Shown: positions 9,927 to 23,242 of the stretch, in pieces
How positions within the stretch are numbered: the first letter of the stretch is position 1
How the letters are laid out: each line of letters begins with the position of its first letter
Assembly (NCBI RefSeq): GCF_000378945.1
Contig: NZ_KB900539.1
Span: forward strand, 1,340,427-1,404,426
From: Methyloversatilis universalis EHg5
GTDB lineage: Bacteria; Pseudomonadota; Gammaproteobacteria; Burkholderiales; Rhodocyclaceae
Direction of reading: 5' to 3'
Length of the DNA stretch: 64,000 bases
Translations under genes and position numbers: made by a program
The notes under the pieces: generated by a model
The model's input: only the letters and a program-made list of their open reading frames with translations
The model's database searches: none
What the model was told of the DNA's origin: nothing

Positions 9927-12545
9927 ATGCACCCCTCGCTGTCATCCCTGCTGCAGCAGATCGGTCTGACGGCCACCGATGACCGGTCGGTGGCCGACTG
10001 GCTCGCCACCGGCCCTGCGCCAGCTGCGCTGGCAGCGGCGCTCCGTGAGGTTGAGCGGCTGGTTGAGGCGGGCAGCGAACCCGACGCCTCCCGCCACGCC
10101 TGGCAGTGGGAGCCGGCCACCGCACGCTTTGCCGTACCCTCCGAATTCCGGCAGTCGCTCGGCTACAGCCAGGCCGAACTGCCTGAACTGCTGGCGGTGT
10201 GGCGCGACATCGTGCACGAGGACGACGTCGCCGGTTTCGACAAATGGCTGGAAGACCGGCTGGCCGGCGCGGCGGCACAGCCCGCCTTCGACCTGCGATT
10301 GCGGCGTGCCGACGGTGAGGTGCTGTGGCTGCGCATCGAATCCACCGCCACCGAACGTGACGAGCGCGGCCGGGTGGTCAGCGTGTCCGGCCTGCTCGGT
10401 CTGCTCGACGCCCGGCGCCAGGCCGAAGTCGAACTGCTGCGCGCGAAGGAGAAGGCAGAAGCCGCCAGCCGCGCCAAGAGCGACTTCCTGGCCAATATGA
10501 GCCATGAAATCCGTACGCCGATGAACGGCATCATGGGCATGTCGGCGCTGCTGCAGGACACCTCGCTGGACAGCGAACAGCGCGAATACGTGCATGCGAT
10601 CAAGACCTCGGCCGACGCGCTGCTGGTCATCATCAACGACATCCTGGATTTCTCGAAGATCGAGGCTGGCAAGCTTGCGATAGAGGAAGTCGAGTGCGTG
10701 CCGGCCGATCTGGTCAGCGATGCGGCCCGCGGGCTGGCTATCGGCGCGCAGCAGAAAGGTGTGGAGCTGTATTGCCGCATCGCGCCCGATCTGCCCCGGC
10801 GCGTGCTGGGCGACCCCGGCCGCATGCGCCAGATCCTGGTCAATCTGGTCGGCAACGCGGTCAAGTTCACCGGGCGCGGCGAGATCGAAATCGGCTGCGA
10901 AGCGGTCGGTGTGCCGTCGGCCGCAGGGGAGCAGGCCGAACTGCATCTGTGGGTACGCGATACCGGCATCGGCATCGATGCCGCCAAACAGGCTCTGGTG
11001 TTCGAGGCATTCGCCCAGGCCGACACCTCGACCACCCGCCGTTTTGGCGGCACCGGCCTCGGGCTGGCCATCTGCAACCGCCTCGTTTCGCTGATGGGTG
11101 GCCGGCTGTGGCTGGAAAGCACGCCGGGCCAGGGATCGACCTTCCATTTCACGATGCGCTGCCGGGTGCTCGAAGCGGCCGGTCTGTCGCCGTATTTCCA
11201 GCGATTCCCCGGGCTGCGGGTGTTGCTGATCGAGGACCATCCGCCCAGCCGCAGCGCGGTGGCCGCCATGCTGGGGGACATGGGCGCTTCGGCGCTCGCG
11301 GTCGGCTCGGTGCAGGCGGCGCGGCAGGCGCTCAAGCAGGCGCATGACGGTGGCCGTCCGTTCGACATCCTGATGGTCGATCGCACGCTGCCGGACGAGG
11401 ATGCATTCGATTTCGTGTCCGGCTTCTGCGAAGGACCGAACCGGCTCAACCGGGTCGTCATGATGCTCAGCGGTGCCAACCAGGCGGCGGACAATGCGCT
11501 GGCGCGCTCGCTCGGTGTGCGGGGCCGTCTGCACAAGCCCTTCTCGGCTGCCGAACTGGCGACTGCGCTGACCGATGCGCTGAGCAGCCAGCCGGACGAG
11601 GGCGCGCACGAACTGGACGATTTCGCGCTCACCATCGGCGACCTGGACATCGAGCGCTCGCTGGTCCATTCCGGGCTGGGCGGCGCCACGGTCAGGCATG
11701 TGCTGCTGGCCGAAGACAATCCGGTGAACCAGCTGGTTGCGGTCCGCACGCTGGAGCGCGCCGGCTTCAAGGTGTCGGTCGCCAACAACGGTCAGGAAGC
11801 GCTGGATCTGATCGACCGCGAGTCCTTCGACGCGGTGCTGATGGACGTGCAGATGCCGGTGATGGGGGGTATCGAAGCCACCCGCGCCATCCGCGCGCGC
11901 GAACAGCGCCGCTCCTGGGTGGTGGATACCGACCATGTGCAGCACCTGCCCATCATCGCGATGACCGCCAACGCGATGAAGGGCGACCGCGAGCTGTGCC
12001 TGGACGAAGGCATGGACGATTACGTGAGCAAACCGGTCAAGGCGGAAGATCTGCTGGCGGCGCTCGAACGCGTGCTCGATCGGCCGGACGATGAAGCCGG
12101 CGCCGGGATGATGCACACCGCGATTTCCGACATCAATGGCCTGATGCGCAATGCCGGCCACAGCCATCTGTCTGCCGAATGGCCGCCGGAGGCGCCCGAA
12201 CCGGTGATCGACCTGTCGCACACGCTGGAAACGCTGGAGGGCGATCGCGCCATGGTGTTGCGGGTGATCGACGTATTCCTCGGCGAACTGCCGGAGCTGC
12301 GCCGCACGCTGGCGGTGGGCGTGCACGGTCAGGACTGCGACATCGTGGCCCGCATCGGTCACCGGCTGCGCGGTTCGCTGTCGGTATTTGGCGCCAGCGG
12401 CACCGAATTCAGCGTATCTCGCCTGGAAGAGGCGGCACGGGCCGGCGAAAGCGGCGAACTGGCCGGTCTGCACCGCGACGCCGACCTGCAGCTGGCGCGG
12501 CTGGGCGAGGCGCTGGTGGCCGGTCGAGGTTCGGTCATCGCCTGA
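9927..12545 (+). CDS. Soluble hybrid sensor histidine kinase (PAS-HisKA-HATPase-REC-REC-Hpt)
   Basis: 872 aa with no membrane helix. Order: N-terminal helical stretch; PAS about 57-168; HisKA with phospho-acceptor H193 in MSHEIRTPM; HATPase with DTGIGI and GTGLGL; a first receiver with Asp in MVDRTLP (D485); a second with LMDVQMP (D640); C-terminal Hpt with H812 in IGHRLRGSL. This is a complete internal phosphorelay of the BarA/ArcB architecture, sensing a cytoplasmic signal. No cognate response regulator gene is adjacent, since dapB and carA flank it, so its output is elsewhere. The first receiver is more divergent (DHPPSR in place of a canonical EDNPVN), while the second is canonical. Confidence 0.93.
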   Translation: MHPSLSSLLQQIGLTATDDRSVADWLATGPAPAALAAALREVERLVEAGSEPDASRHAWQWEPATARFAVPSEFRQSLGYSQAELPELLAVWRDIVHEDDVAGFDKWLEDRLAGAAAQPAFDLRLRRADGEVLWLRIESTATERDERGRVVSVSGLLGLLDARRQAEVELLRAKEKAEAASRAKSDFLANMSHEIRTPMNGIMGMSALLQDTSLDSEQREYVHAIKTSADALLVIINDILDFSKIEAGKLAIEEVECVPADLVSDAARGLAIGAQQKGVELYCRIAPDLPRRVLGDPGRMRQILVNLVGNAVKFTGRGEIEIGCEAVGVPSAAGEQAELHLWVRDTGIGIDAAKQALVFEAFAQADTSTTRRFGGTGLGLAICNRLVSLMGGRLWLESTPGQGSTFHFTMRCRVLEAAGLSPYFQRFPGLRVLLIEDHPPSRSAVAAMLGDMGASALAVGSVQAARQALKQAHDGGRPFDILMVDRTLPDEDAFDFVSGFCEGPNRLNRVVMMLSGANQAADNALARSLGVRGRLHKPFSAAELATALTDALSSQPDEGAHELDDFALTIGDLDIERSLVHSGLGGATVRHVLLAEDNPVNQLVAVRTLERAGFKVSVANNGQEALDLIDRESFDAVLMDVQMPVMGGIEATRAIRAREQRRSWVVDTDHVQHLPIIAMTANAMKGDRELCLDEGMDDYVSKPVKAEDLLAALERVLDRPDDEAGAGMMHTAISDINGLMRNAGHSHLSAEWPPEAPEPVIDLSHTLETLEGDRAMVLRVIDVFLGELPELRRTLAVGVHGQDCDIVARIGHRLRGSLSVFGASGTEFSVSRLEEAARAGESGELAGLHRDADLQLARLGEALVAGRGSVIA

Positions 12546-12605
12546 TCCGGCGCCGGAATCGCCCCGTTCTGGCGGGCTTGCCACGGCGACCGGTGCGCAC
12601 CGAAA

Positions 12606-12635
12606 TTGCGCGCCGCACCACCGTCAGGCTATAAT
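12606..12635 (+). promoter_or_regulatory. Sigma-70 promoter of carAB
   Basis: TTGCGC (12606-12611), 18-nt spacer, TATAAT (12630-12635). Predicted start near 12642, leaving a leader of about 93 nt before the carA GTG. Confidence 0.65.
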
Positions 12636-12645
12636 GAATTGATCA

Positions 12646-12675
12646 GCGGGAGGTGCCCAAAACGGCGCCTCCCGC
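12646..12675 (+). promoter_or_regulatory. Strong hairpin at the 5' end of the carA leader
   Basis: GCGGGAGGTGCC (12646-12657) pairs with GGCGCCTCCCGC (12664-12675), 12 bp including one G-U pair, with loop CAAAAC. It begins about 4 nt after the predicted transcription start. There is no U run, so it is not a standard terminator; mRNA protection or a leader-based control is possible. Confidence 0.6.
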
Positions 12676-12734
12676 TTCGCATATGTGGCGCGTGCGCGTC
12701 ACCGTCCCCCAGATTCGCAATTCAGGAGTTAAAC

Positions 12735-13877
12735 GTGTCCGCCCATGCGCCCGCGCTGCTTGCACTCGCCGATGGAACGGTCTTTCACGGCAAAAGCATA
12801 GGGGCGGAAACGGTCACGACCGGCGAAGTGGTGTTCAACACCGCGCTCACCGGCTATCAGGAAATCCTGACCGATCCGAGCTATACCCGCCAGATCGTCA
12901 CGCTGACCTATCCGCACATCGGCAATACCGGCGTAAACGTCGAGGACGTTGAAGCTGGCCGCGTATTCGCTGCCGGCCTGGTCATCCGCGACCTGCCGCT
13001 GCGTTCGTCCAATTTCCGCAGTCACCAGACGCTGGATGCCTACCTGCGCGAGCAGGGCATTCCCGGCATCGCCAACATCGATACCCGCAAGCTCACCCGC
13101 CTGCTGCGCGAGAAGGGTGCGCAGAGTGCCTGTCTGATGGCGGGCAAGGTCGATGCCGCCGAAGCCGTGGCCAAGGCGCGCGAGTTCGCCGGTCTGGCCG
13201 GCATGGATCTGGCCAAGGTGGTGAGCGCGACCCAGCCTTACGAATGGACCGAGGGCGAGTGGCAACTCGGCCAGGGCTTCGTGAAGCCGGACGCCACGCC
13301 TTTCCACGTGGTGGCCTACGATTTCGGCGTCAAGCGCAACATCCTGCGCATGCTGGCCAGCCGCGGCTGCCGCCTGACCGTGGTGCCGGCGCAGACGCCG
13401 GCCGAAACGGTGCTGGCGATGAATCCGGACGGCGTGTTCCTGTCCAACGGCCCGGGTGACCCGGAACCCTGCGACTACGCCATTTCGGCCATCCGCACTT
13501 TCCTCGACCGCAGGATTCCGACCTTCGGCATCTGTCTGGGCCATCAGCTGATGGGCCTGGCCGCCGGCGCGAAGACGCTGAAGATGAAGTTCGGCCACCA
13601 CGGCGCCAACCACCCGGTCAAGGACAACGACTCCGGCCGCGTGCTCATCACCAGCCAGAATCACGGCTTCGCGGTCGATCCGGCCACGCTGCCGGCCAAT
13701 GTGCGTGTGACCCACGTGTCGCTGTTCGACGGCAGCCTGCAGGGCATGGCCTGGACCGACCGTCCGGCCTTCTGCTTCCAGGGTCACCCTGAAGCCAGCC
13801 CCGGTCCGCACGACGTGGCCTATCTGTTCGATCGATTCGTGAAGATGATGGAGGAGGGGAAAGGGGCCAGAGGCTAG
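12735..13877 (+). CDS. carA: Carbamoyl-phosphate synthase small subunit (glutaminase)
   Basis: 380 aa. Releases ammonia from glutamine for CarB, feeding arginine and pyrimidine synthesis. The GTG start at 12735 has AGGAG at 12724-12728, and homology begins right after it ([17 protein letters not shown]). The class I amidotransferase triad is present: Cys in FGICLGHQL, and His/Glu in the C-terminal [11 protein letters not shown]. The last residues (EEGKGARG) are encoded by the G-rich arm of a low-complexity repeat that fills the carA-carB spacer, so the tail is probably not conserved. Confidence 0.96.
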   Translation: MSAHAPALLALADGTVFHGKSIGAETVTTGEVVFNTALTGYQEILTDPSYTRQIVTLTYPHIGNTGVNVEDVEAGRVFAAGLVIRDLPLRSSNFRSHQTLDAYLREQGIPGIANIDTRKLTRLLREKGAQSACLMAGKVDAAEAVAKAREFAGLAGMDLAKVVSATQPYEWTEGEWQLGQGFVKPDATPFHVVAYDFGVKRNILRMLASRGCRLTVVPAQTPAETVLAMNPDGVFLSNGPGDPEPCDYAISAIRTFLDRRIPTFGICLGHQLMGLAAGAKTLKMKFGHHGANHPVKDNDSGRVLITSQNHGFAVDPATLPANVRVTHVSLFDGSLQGMAWTDRPAFCFQGHPEASPGPHDVAYLFDRFVKMMEEGKGARG

Positions 13878-13956
13878 GGTCTAGGGAAAGCATGCGGGTG
13901 GCGCAGCCGCCCGGAAATTTCACCCTGATCCCTGACCCCTGATCCCTAGCCCCTCA
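13856..13956. repeat. Imperfect inverted AGGGG/CCCCT repeat between carA and carB
   Basis: A left arm of AGGGGAAAGGGGCCAGAGGC continuing into tagggtctaggga (13856-13888) faces a right arm with reiterated ctgatccctgacccct and gatccctagcccct (13925-13956). The right arm contains direct reiterations of TCCCTGA/TCCCTAG-like heptamers. The arms are largely complementary. It spans the carA stop codon and almost the whole 86-bp spacer, suggesting an inserted repetitive element. Confidence 0.5.
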
Positions 13957-13963
13957 CAGACAA

Positions 13964-17179
<3,216 letters not shown>

Positions 17180-17184
17180 TAGAC

Positions 17185-17658
17185 ATGAGCGTACCCCTTA
17201 CCGTCAGCGGTGCTGAAAAGCTCAAGGCTGAACTGCACCGACTGAAAACCGTGGATCGTCCCGCCGTCATCGCAGCGATCGCCGAAGCGCGCTCGCACGG
17301 CGATCTGTCCGAAAACGCCGAGTACGACGCGGCGAAGGAGCGTCAGGGCTTCATCGAAGGCCGCATTGCCGAAGTCGAAGGCAAGCTGTCGAACGCCCAG
17401 ATCATCGATCCGAAGGCGCTCGACGCCGACGGCCGCATCGTGTTCGGTGCGACCGTGGATCTGGAAGACGTGGACGCCGGCAAGCCGGTGACCTATCAGA
17501 TCGTCGGTGACGACGAGGCCGATCTGAAGGCGGGCATGATTTCGGTGAATTCGCCGATTGCGCGTGCGCTGATCGGCAAGTACGCCGGCGACGTGGCTGA
17601 AGTTCAGGCCCCGGGCGGCGTGCGCGAATACGAAGTGGTGGACGTTCGTTACATCTGA
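17185..17658 (+). CDS. greA: Transcription elongation factor GreA
   Basis: 157 aa. Rescues backtracked RNA polymerase by stimulating transcript cleavage. N-terminal coiled coil carries the signature [19 protein letters not shown] with the catalytic acidic pair at its tip; the C-terminal FKBP-like domain runs from about residue 80. Spacing of 5 nt after carB implies cotranscription. Confidence 0.96.
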   Translation: MSVPLTVSGAEKLKAELHRLKTVDRPAVIAAIAEARSHGDLSENAEYDAAKERQGFIEGRIAEVEGKLSNAQIIDPKALDADGRIVFGATVDLEDVDAGKPVTYQIVGDDEADLKAGMISVNSPIARALIGKYAGDVAEVQAPGGVREYEVVDVRYI

Positions 17659-17671
17659 AGCGGACGGGGTG

Positions 17672-17689
17672 CGCCACCGCAGGGTGGCG
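17672..17689. terminator. Hairpin between convergent greA and yhbY
   Basis: CGCCACC (17672-17678) pairs with GGTGGCG (17683-17689) across loop GCAG in the 39-bp gap between convergent genes. There is no T run, so rho-independent termination would be inefficient. Confidence 0.4.
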
Positions 17690-17697
17690 AACCCGGG

Positions 17698-18153
17698 TCA
17701 GCGTGCCGGGCGGCTGCGCGGCTTGGTGCTGTTGCGGGCTACGCCACGGCGGTTGGCCACCGGCTTGCCCGGCGTGCTGCGGGTGGGTACCGGCTTGCCC
17801 GGGCGGTCGGCCGATGCTTTCGCGCCGGCCTTGGCCGGTGTCTTGCGGACCGTCTTGGGGGCTTCGGCGGCCTTGTGCAACTCAGGGTTCGGGCGGTACA
17901 GCACCAGAATCTTGCCGATGCGCTGCACGGCGGCCGCACCCAGCGTTTCACAGGCTTCGGCCAGCCAGGCATCGCGCTGTTCGCGCTCGGCGTCGAACAC
18001 CCGTACCTTGATCAGTTCGTGCGACTTGAGCGCCAGTTCGATTTCCTTCAGTACCGCAGCGGTCAGCCCGTTCTGCGCGATCATCACGACCGGCTTCAGC
18101 GGGTGGGCTTGTGCGCGCAGCGCACGGCGTTCATCAGGAGTCAGGGTCAACAT
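17698..18153 (-). CDS. yhbY: YhbY/CRM-domain ribosome-associated RNA-binding protein
   Basis: 151 aa. The CRM domain (about 1-95) resembles E. coli YhbY, which binds pre-50S particles. The conserved loop normally written G-x-x-G before LT reads AQNG here (VVMIAQNGLT), so the first glycine is replaced by alanine. A Lys/Arg/Pro/Ala-rich tail of about 55 residues, absent from the short E. coli protein, would add nonspecific RNA binding. It is divergent from rlmE, another 50S maturation gene, 34 bp away. Confidence 0.9.
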   Translation of the reverse strand: MLTLTPDERRALRAQAHPLKPVVMIAQNGLTAAVLKEIELALKSHELIKVRVFDAEREQRDAWLAEACETLGAAAVQRIGKILVLYRPNPELHKAAEAPKTVRKTPAKAGAKASADRPGKPVPTRSTPGKPVANRRGVARNSTKPRSRPAR

Positions 18154-18187
18154 GGCGTTCTTCCAGAAAGGCGCGCAAGTCTAAGTC

Positions 18188-18820
18188 ATGGCCAAGAACA
18201 AAACCAGCCGGCAGTGGGTACATGACCACATCAACGACCCTTATGTAAAGCAGGCGCAGGCCCAGGGCTTCCGTTCGCGTGCCGCCTTCAAGCTGATGCA
18301 GATCGACGACAAGGACCGTCTGCTCGGTCCGGGCAAGGTGGTGGTCGATCTGGGCAGCACCCCTGGCGGCTGGTCTCAGGTGTCGTCGAAGAAGGTCGGT
18401 GCGTCCGGCAAAGTGGTGGCGATCGACCTACTGCCGATGGAACCGGTGCACGGCGTGCGCTTCATCCTCGGTGATTTCCGCGAGGACGAGCCGCTGGCCG
18501 AACTGGTCGAATCGCTGGAAGGCCGCCGCGTGGACCTTGTTTTATCCGACATGGCCCCCAACCTGTCCGGAATTGCGGTGACCGATCAGGCGCGTTCCAT
18601 CCATCTGCTCGAACTTGCGCTCGAATTCGCGCGTGAACACCTCAAGAGCGGCGGCGACATGCTCGTAAAAGTGTTTCAGGGGTCGGGTTTCGATGAACTG
18701 CGGCGTGAAATGGAACAACTTTTCACGACGGTGGCGGTGCGCAAGCCCGACAGTTCCCGCGATCGCAGTGCAGAGGTGTATCTTCTGTGTCGCGGCAGAC
18801 GGGGTGAACCGACCGCCTGA
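18188..18820 (+). CDS. rlmE: 23S rRNA (uridine-2'-O-)-methyltransferase
   Basis: 210 aa (FtsJ/RrmJ). Methylates the 2'-OH of U2552 in 23S rRNA. SAM motif [11 protein letters not shown] near residue 55, then the K-D-K-E catalytic set: Lys in SRAAFKL, Asp in SDMAPN, Lys in LVKVFQG, Glu in SAEVYLL. Sits upstream of ftsH as in E. coli, with a 142-bp gap that may hold an ftsH promoter. Confidence 0.97.
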   Translation: MAKNKTSRQWVHDHINDPYVKQAQAQGFRSRAAFKLMQIDDKDRLLGPGKVVVDLGSTPGGWSQVSSKKVGASGKVVAIDLLPMEPVHGVRFILGDFREDEPLAELVESLEGRRVDLVLSDMAPNLSGIAVTDQARSIHLLELALEFAREHLKSGGDMLVKVFQGSGFDELRREMEQLFTTVAVRKPDSSRDRSAEVYLLCRGRRGEPTA

Positions 18821-18962
18821 AACCGGCGCTTTCGGGCCGGAAGATATTGTTTTGGCAACGTGCGGCGGAACAAGCAGCGTTCCGGCCGGTCTGTCGGTGG
18901 CAGCAGCAGTGCAGCATTGATCTGCCCGATTTTCACGGGTACAGGAATACAGAGGAATTGCC

Positions 18963-20849
18963 TTGAACAACATGTTCAAAAATCTTGCGATCTGGCTGGT
19001 GATCGGCATCGTGCTGATGACGGTGTTCAACCAGTTCAACCAGCGCCAGGCCACCCAGGGCATGGTCGAGTATTCGGAATTCCTCGATGAGGTGAAGGCC
19101 GGTCGGGTGTCCAAGGTGGAAATCCAGGGCCGCACGCTGAATGCCCAGACCACGGACGGCAAGCGCATCACCTCCTATGCACCGCCGCAGGACATCTGGC
19201 TGGTGAGCGATCTGCTCAAGAGCAATGTGAAGGTGGTCGCCAAGCCGGAAGAGGAACAGAGCTTCCTGATGAGCATCTTCGTGTCGTGGTTCCCGATGCT
19301 GCTGCTGATCGGCGTCTGGATCTTCTTCATGCGCCAGATGCAGGGCGGTGGGCGCGGCGGCGCGTTCTCCTTCGGCAAGTCCAAGGCACGCATGCTGGAC
19401 GAGTCGACCAACACGGTCACCTTCGCCGACGTCGCAGGCTGCGACGAAGCGAAGGAAGAAGTGGGCGAACTGGTCGAGTTCCTGCGCGATCCGTCCAAGT
19501 TCCAGAAGCTGGGCGGCCGCATCCCCAAGGGCGTACTGATGGTCGGCTCGCCGGGTACCGGCAAGACGCTGCTGGCCAAGGCCATCGCCGGCGAAGCCAA
19601 GGTGCCGTTCTTCTCGATCTCGGGTTCCGATTTCGTCGAAATGTTCGTCGGCGTGGGCGCGGCCCGCGTGCGTGACATGTTCGAACAGGCCAAGAAACAG
19701 GCGCCGTGCATTATCTTCATTGATGAAATCGACGCGGTCGGTCGCCAGCGCGGCGCAGGCCTCGGCGGCGGCAACGATGAGCGCGAACAGACGCTGAACC
19801 AGCTGCTGGTCGAAATGGACGGCTTCGAAGGGCAGACCGGCATCATCGTGATCGCCGCGACCAACCGGCCGGACGTACTCGACCCGGCGCTGCTGCGCCC
19901 GGGCCGCTTCGACCGTCAGGTGGTGGTGCCGCTGCCGGACATCCGCGGCCGCGAACAGATCCTTGCGGTGCACATGCGCAAGGTGCCGCTGGCGCCGGAC
20001 GTGAAGGCGGAAATCATCGCCCGCGGCACGCCTGGTTTCTCGGGTGCCGACCTCGCCAACCTGGTGAACGAAGCGGCGCTGTTCGCCGCGCGCGGCAACA
20101 AGCGCGTGGTCGATATGGACGACTTCGAGCGCGCCAAGGACAAGATCATCATGGGTGCCGAACGCCGCACCATGGTGATGGACGAGGAAGAGAAGAAGAA
20201 CACCGCCTACCACGAGTCCGGCCACGCCATCGTCGGCATGCTGCTGCCCAAGTGCGATCCGGTGCACAAGGTCACCATCATCCCGCGCGGTCGCGCGCTG
20301 GGCGTGACCATGTCGCTGCCGGAGAAGGACCGCTACAGCTACGACAAGGAATACTGCCTGCAGCTCATTTCGATGATGCTGTCCGGCCGCATCGCCGAAG
20401 AGATCTTCATGAACCAGATGACCAACGGCGCCGCAAACGACTTCCAGCGCGCAACCGATCTGGCGCGCCGCATGGTGACGCAGTGGGGCATGTCCGACGC
20501 GATGGGTCCGATGGTGTACGGCGAGGAGGAGGGCGAGGTGTTCCTCGGCCGCTCGGTCGCCACCCACCGCAACATGTCGGAAACGACGATGCAGCATGTC
20601 GATGCGGAGATCCGCAGCATCATCGATGACCGCTACGCCGTCGCCCGCAAGCTGCTGGAGGACAACCGCGACAAGGTCGAGGTCATGACCCAGGCGCTGC
20701 TGGATTACGAAACCATCGATGCCGACCAGATCGACGACATCATGAACGACCGCCCGGTCCGTCCGCCGAAGCCGACCTCGCGTCCGCCCAAGGCCTCGTC
20801 CGACGGTGGCGCGCCGGGGGCACCGGCGAATGCGGCAGCCCCGGCCTGA
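18963..20849 (+). CDS. ftsH: ATP-dependent zinc metalloprotease FtsH
   Basis: 628 aa. Membrane-anchored AAA+ protease that degrades misfolded membrane proteins and regulators. Two N-terminal helices (about 7-24 and 103-122) flank a periplasmic segment. AAA module: Walker A GSPGTGKT, Walker [12 protein letters not shown] and an arginine-finger region. Zn site HESGH in the protease domain. The TTG start at 18963 is chosen because AGAGGA lies 6 nt upstream and MNNMFKN matches the usual betaproteobacterial N-terminus; the ATG at 18972 is too far from that RBS. Pro/Ala-rich C-terminal tail. Confidence 0.97.
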   Translation: MNNMFKNLAIWLVIGIVLMTVFNQFNQRQATQGMVEYSEFLDEVKAGRVSKVEIQGRTLNAQTTDGKRITSYAPPQDIWLVSDLLKSNVKVVAKPEEEQSFLMSIFVSWFPMLLLIGVWIFFMRQMQGGGRGGAFSFGKSKARMLDESTNTVTFADVAGCDEAKEEVGELVEFLRDPSKFQKLGGRIPKGVLMVGSPGTGKTLLAKAIAGEAKVPFFSISGSDFVEMFVGVGAARVRDMFEQAKKQAPCIIFIDEIDAVGRQRGAGLGGGNDEREQTLNQLLVEMDGFEGQTGIIVIAATNRPDVLDPALLRPGRFDRQVVVPLPDIRGREQILAVHMRKVPLAPDVKAEIIARGTPGFSGADLANLVNEAALFAARGNKRVVDMDDFERAKDKIIMGAERRTMVMDEEEKKNTAYHESGHAIVGMLLPKCDPVHKVTIIPRGRALGVTMSLPEKDRYSYDKEYCLQLISMMLSGRIAEEIFMNQMTNGAANDFQRATDLARRMVTQWGMSDAMGPMVYGEEEGEVFLGRSVATHRNMSETTMQHVDAEIRSIIDDRYAVARKLLEDNRDKVEVMTQALLDYETIDADQIDDIMNDRPVRPPKPTSRPPKASSDGGAPGAPANAAAPA

Positions 20850-20871
20850 GCGGTCTTTTCACCCCACCCCG

Positions 20872-20900
20872 AACCGGAGGCCCAGGCCTCCGGTTTTTCT
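20872..20900 (+). terminator. Rho-independent terminator after ftsH
   Basis: CCGGAGGCC (20874-20882) and GGCCTCCGG (20885-20893) form a tight hairpin followed by TTTTTCTTT. It separates ftsH from folP, whose ATG is at 20914, so folP is reached by read-through or its own promoter. Confidence 0.85.
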
Positions 20901-20913
20901 TTGTGCGAGAGCC

Positions 20914-21759
20914 ATGAACACTGTCCTGCACTGCGGTTCCTACCGTCTTCCGCTCGATCGCCCGCTGGTGATGGGCATCATCAATGCCACGCCCGATTCA
21001 TTTTCCGGTGATGGCGTCGGTTTCGATCTCGCCCGCGCGGTCGCGCAGGCCGAGAAATTCATCGCCGACGGCGCCGACATGCTGGACATCGGCGGCGAGT
21101 CGACCCGCCCGGGCTCGGACCCTGTGCCGGCGGACGAGGAACTGCGCCGGGTCGTGCCGCTGATCGAGGCGCTGGCCGGTCTGGGCGTACCGCTGTCCAT
21201 CGACACCTGGAAGCCGGAAGTGATGCGTGCCGCGCTGGCGGCCGGCGCCACGCTGGTGAATGACATCAACGGCCTGAGGGCGCCGGGCGCGGTGGAGGCG
21301 GTAGCGGCCACTGACGCCGGCGTCTGCATCATGCACATGCAGGGCACACCGCAAACCATGCAGATCGAGCCCCGATATGCCGACGTGTGTGCGGAAGTGA
21401 CTGATTTCCTTCTGCAACAGGTGCGACTCGCGGAAGATGCGGGCATCGCGCGCGAACGCATCATGCTCGATCCGGGCTTTGGCTTCGGCAAGACATCGGA
21501 CCACAACCTGACGCTGCTCAAGGGGCTGCGCGCGCTGGCCGATTACGGTTATCCGCTGCTGGTCGGGCTGTCGCGCAAGTCGGTGCTGGGCCGGCTGACC
21601 GGGCGCCCGGCCACCGACAGGGTGGCGGCCAGCGTGGCGGCCGCACTGGCGTCGATCGCGCGCGGCGCGCACATGGTGCGGGTACACGACGTGGCGGCCA
21701 CCCGTGACGCGATCGCGGTCTGGCAGGTGGCCGGCATTTTCGAACAGACGGATATTTAG
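20914..21759 (+). CDS. folP: Dihydropteroate synthase
   Basis: 281 aa from ATG 20914. Condenses p-aminobenzoate with the pterin pyrophosphate in folate synthesis; target of sulfonamides. The N-terminal loop reads INATPDSFSGDG, followed by DIGGESTRPG, SIDTWKP and the C-terminal GLSRKSVLG. The extended frame upstream runs back into ftsH and the terminator, so it was rejected. glmM follows with an AGGAG overlapping the folP stop, as in many proteobacteria. The other folate gene here, folK, lies at 45 kb. Confidence 0.96.
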   Translation: MNTVLHCGSYRLPLDRPLVMGIINATPDSFSGDGVGFDLARAVAQAEKFIADGADMLDIGGESTRPGSDPVPADEELRRVVPLIEALAGLGVPLSIDTWKPEVMRAALAAGATLVNDINGLRAPGAVEAVAATDAGVCIMHMQGTPQTMQIEPRYADVCAEVTDFLLQQVRLAEDAGIARERIMLDPGFGFGKTSDHNLTLLKGLRALADYGYPLLVGLSRKSVLGRLTGRPATDRVAASVAAALASIARGAHMVRVHDVAATRDAIAVWQVAGIFEQTDI

Positions 21760-21771
21760 GAGATTCAGCAG

Positions 21772-23127
21772 ATGTCGAGACGCTATTTCGGGACCGATGG
21801 TGTGCGCGGTCGGGTGGGGCAGGCCCCGATCACGCCGGATTTCGTGATGCGCCTCGGCTACGCCGCAGGTCGTGCGCTGGTCGCCACCGAACATCTGCCG
21901 GCGGGCGAACACCCGGCGGTGCTGATCGGCAAGGACACCCGGGTGTCCGGCTACATGCTTGAAGCCGCGCTGGAAGCCGGGTTTGCCGCCGCCGGCGTCG
22001 ATACCGTGCTGGCCAAGGTGGTGCCGACGCCGGCCGTGGCCTACCTCACCCGCGCGTTGCGTCTGCAGGCTGGCGTGGTCATCAGCGCCTCGCACAATCC
22101 GTTCGAAGACAACGGGATCAAGTTTTTCTCCGCTCGCGGTACCAAGCTGCCGGACGAGGTCGAACTGCAGATCGAGGCGCTGCTGGACGAGCCCATGGGC
22201 TGCATGGAATCGTCCCGCCTGGGCAAGGCCCGCCGGATCGAGGATGCGCCCGGCCGCTACATCGAATTCTGCAAGAGCACCTTCCCGACCGAACTGGATC
22301 TGCGTGGCCTGAAGATCGCGCTCGACTGCGCGCACGGCGCCGCCTACAGCATCGCGCCCAAGGTATTCCACGAACTGGGTGCCGAAGTGGTGACCGTTGG
22401 CTGCAGCCCGAACGGCATGAACATCAACGACGGCGTCGGCGCCACGGTGCCGAAGTCGCTGTCCGAGGCGGTGCGCGCCCACGGTGCCGACATCGGCATT
22501 TCGCTGGACGGCGATGCCGACCGGCTGATGATGTGCGACGCCAGCGGCCGCGTCTACGATGGCGACGAACTGCTGTACGTGATTGCCGGCCAGCGTCTGC
22601 GCGAAGGTCGTCTGAATGGCGTGGTCGGCACGCTGATGACCAATCTGGCGCTGGAACACGCGCTGAACGAGATGGGTGTCGGTCTGGCTCGGGCCAAGGT
22701 GGGCGACCGCTATGTGCTGGAGACGCTGCACCAGCAGGGCTGGCGCCTTGGTGGCGAGAATTCCGGCCACATCATCGACCTCGACCGCCACACCACCGGC
22801 GACGGCATCGTGGCGGCGCTGCAGGTGCTGGCGGCGCTGCAGTACCAGGACGCCGGGCTGGATCAGGCCTGCGCTGGTCTGACGCTGTACCCGCAGAAAC
22901 TGGTCAATGTGAAGCTGCGCCCCGGTTTCGACTGGAAGGCGGCCAATTCCATCGATCAGGCCAGGACCGAGGTCGAGCGGGAACTGGCTCAGCGCGGCCG
23001 GGTGCTGCTGCGCCCTTCAGGCACCGAACCGCTGCTGCGCGTGATGGTGGAAGGGCAGGACGCCGACGAGGTGAGCCGTCTGGCACGTCGTCTGGCCGAA
23101 GTCGTCGAATCCGCGATGGCCGCCTGA
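21772..23127 (+). CDS. glmM: Phosphoglucosamine mutase
   Basis: 451 aa. Interconverts glucosamine-6-P and glucosamine-1-P for peptidoglycan and LPS precursors. N-terminal [12 protein letters not shown], phospho-serine loop [12 protein letters not shown], metal loop [11 protein letters not shown], sugar loop GGENSGHI and phosphate loop [12 protein letters not shown] are all present. Follows folP by 12 nt with a good RBS (AGGAG, 21758-21762). Confidence 0.97.
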   Translation: MSRRYFGTDGVRGRVGQAPITPDFVMRLGYAAGRALVATEHLPAGEHPAVLIGKDTRVSGYMLEAALEAGFAAAGVDTVLAKVVPTPAVAYLTRALRLQAGVVISASHNPFEDNGIKFFSARGTKLPDEVELQIEALLDEPMGCMESSRLGKARRIEDAPGRYIEFCKSTFPTELDLRGLKIALDCAHGAAYSIAPKVFHELGAEVVTVGCSPNGMNINDGVGATVPKSLSEAVRAHGADIGISLDGDADRLMMCDASGRVYDGDELLYVIAGQRLREGRLNGVVGTLMTNLALEHALNEMGVGLARAKVGDRYVLETLHQQGWRLGGENSGHIIDLDRHTTGDGIVAALQVLAALQYQDAGLDQACAGLTLYPQKLVNVKLRPGFDWKAANSIDQARTEVERELAQRGRVLLRPSGTEPLLRVMVEGQDADEVSRLARRLAEVVESAMAA

Positions 23128-23242
23128 ATGCCGCGCTGATCGCCATCCGGGGCCGTCCTCGAAGGTGAGGGTGGCTCGGCCCTTGGGTGGCCATGCCGGA
23201 CGCGTGTAGATTGCGAATCCTCATGACAAGGAGGAGGTCGCC

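Noticed and set aside
23128..23242. SAM or SAH riboswitch upstream of metY
   Set aside because: The 115-bp leader shows no recognisable conserved core of either class.
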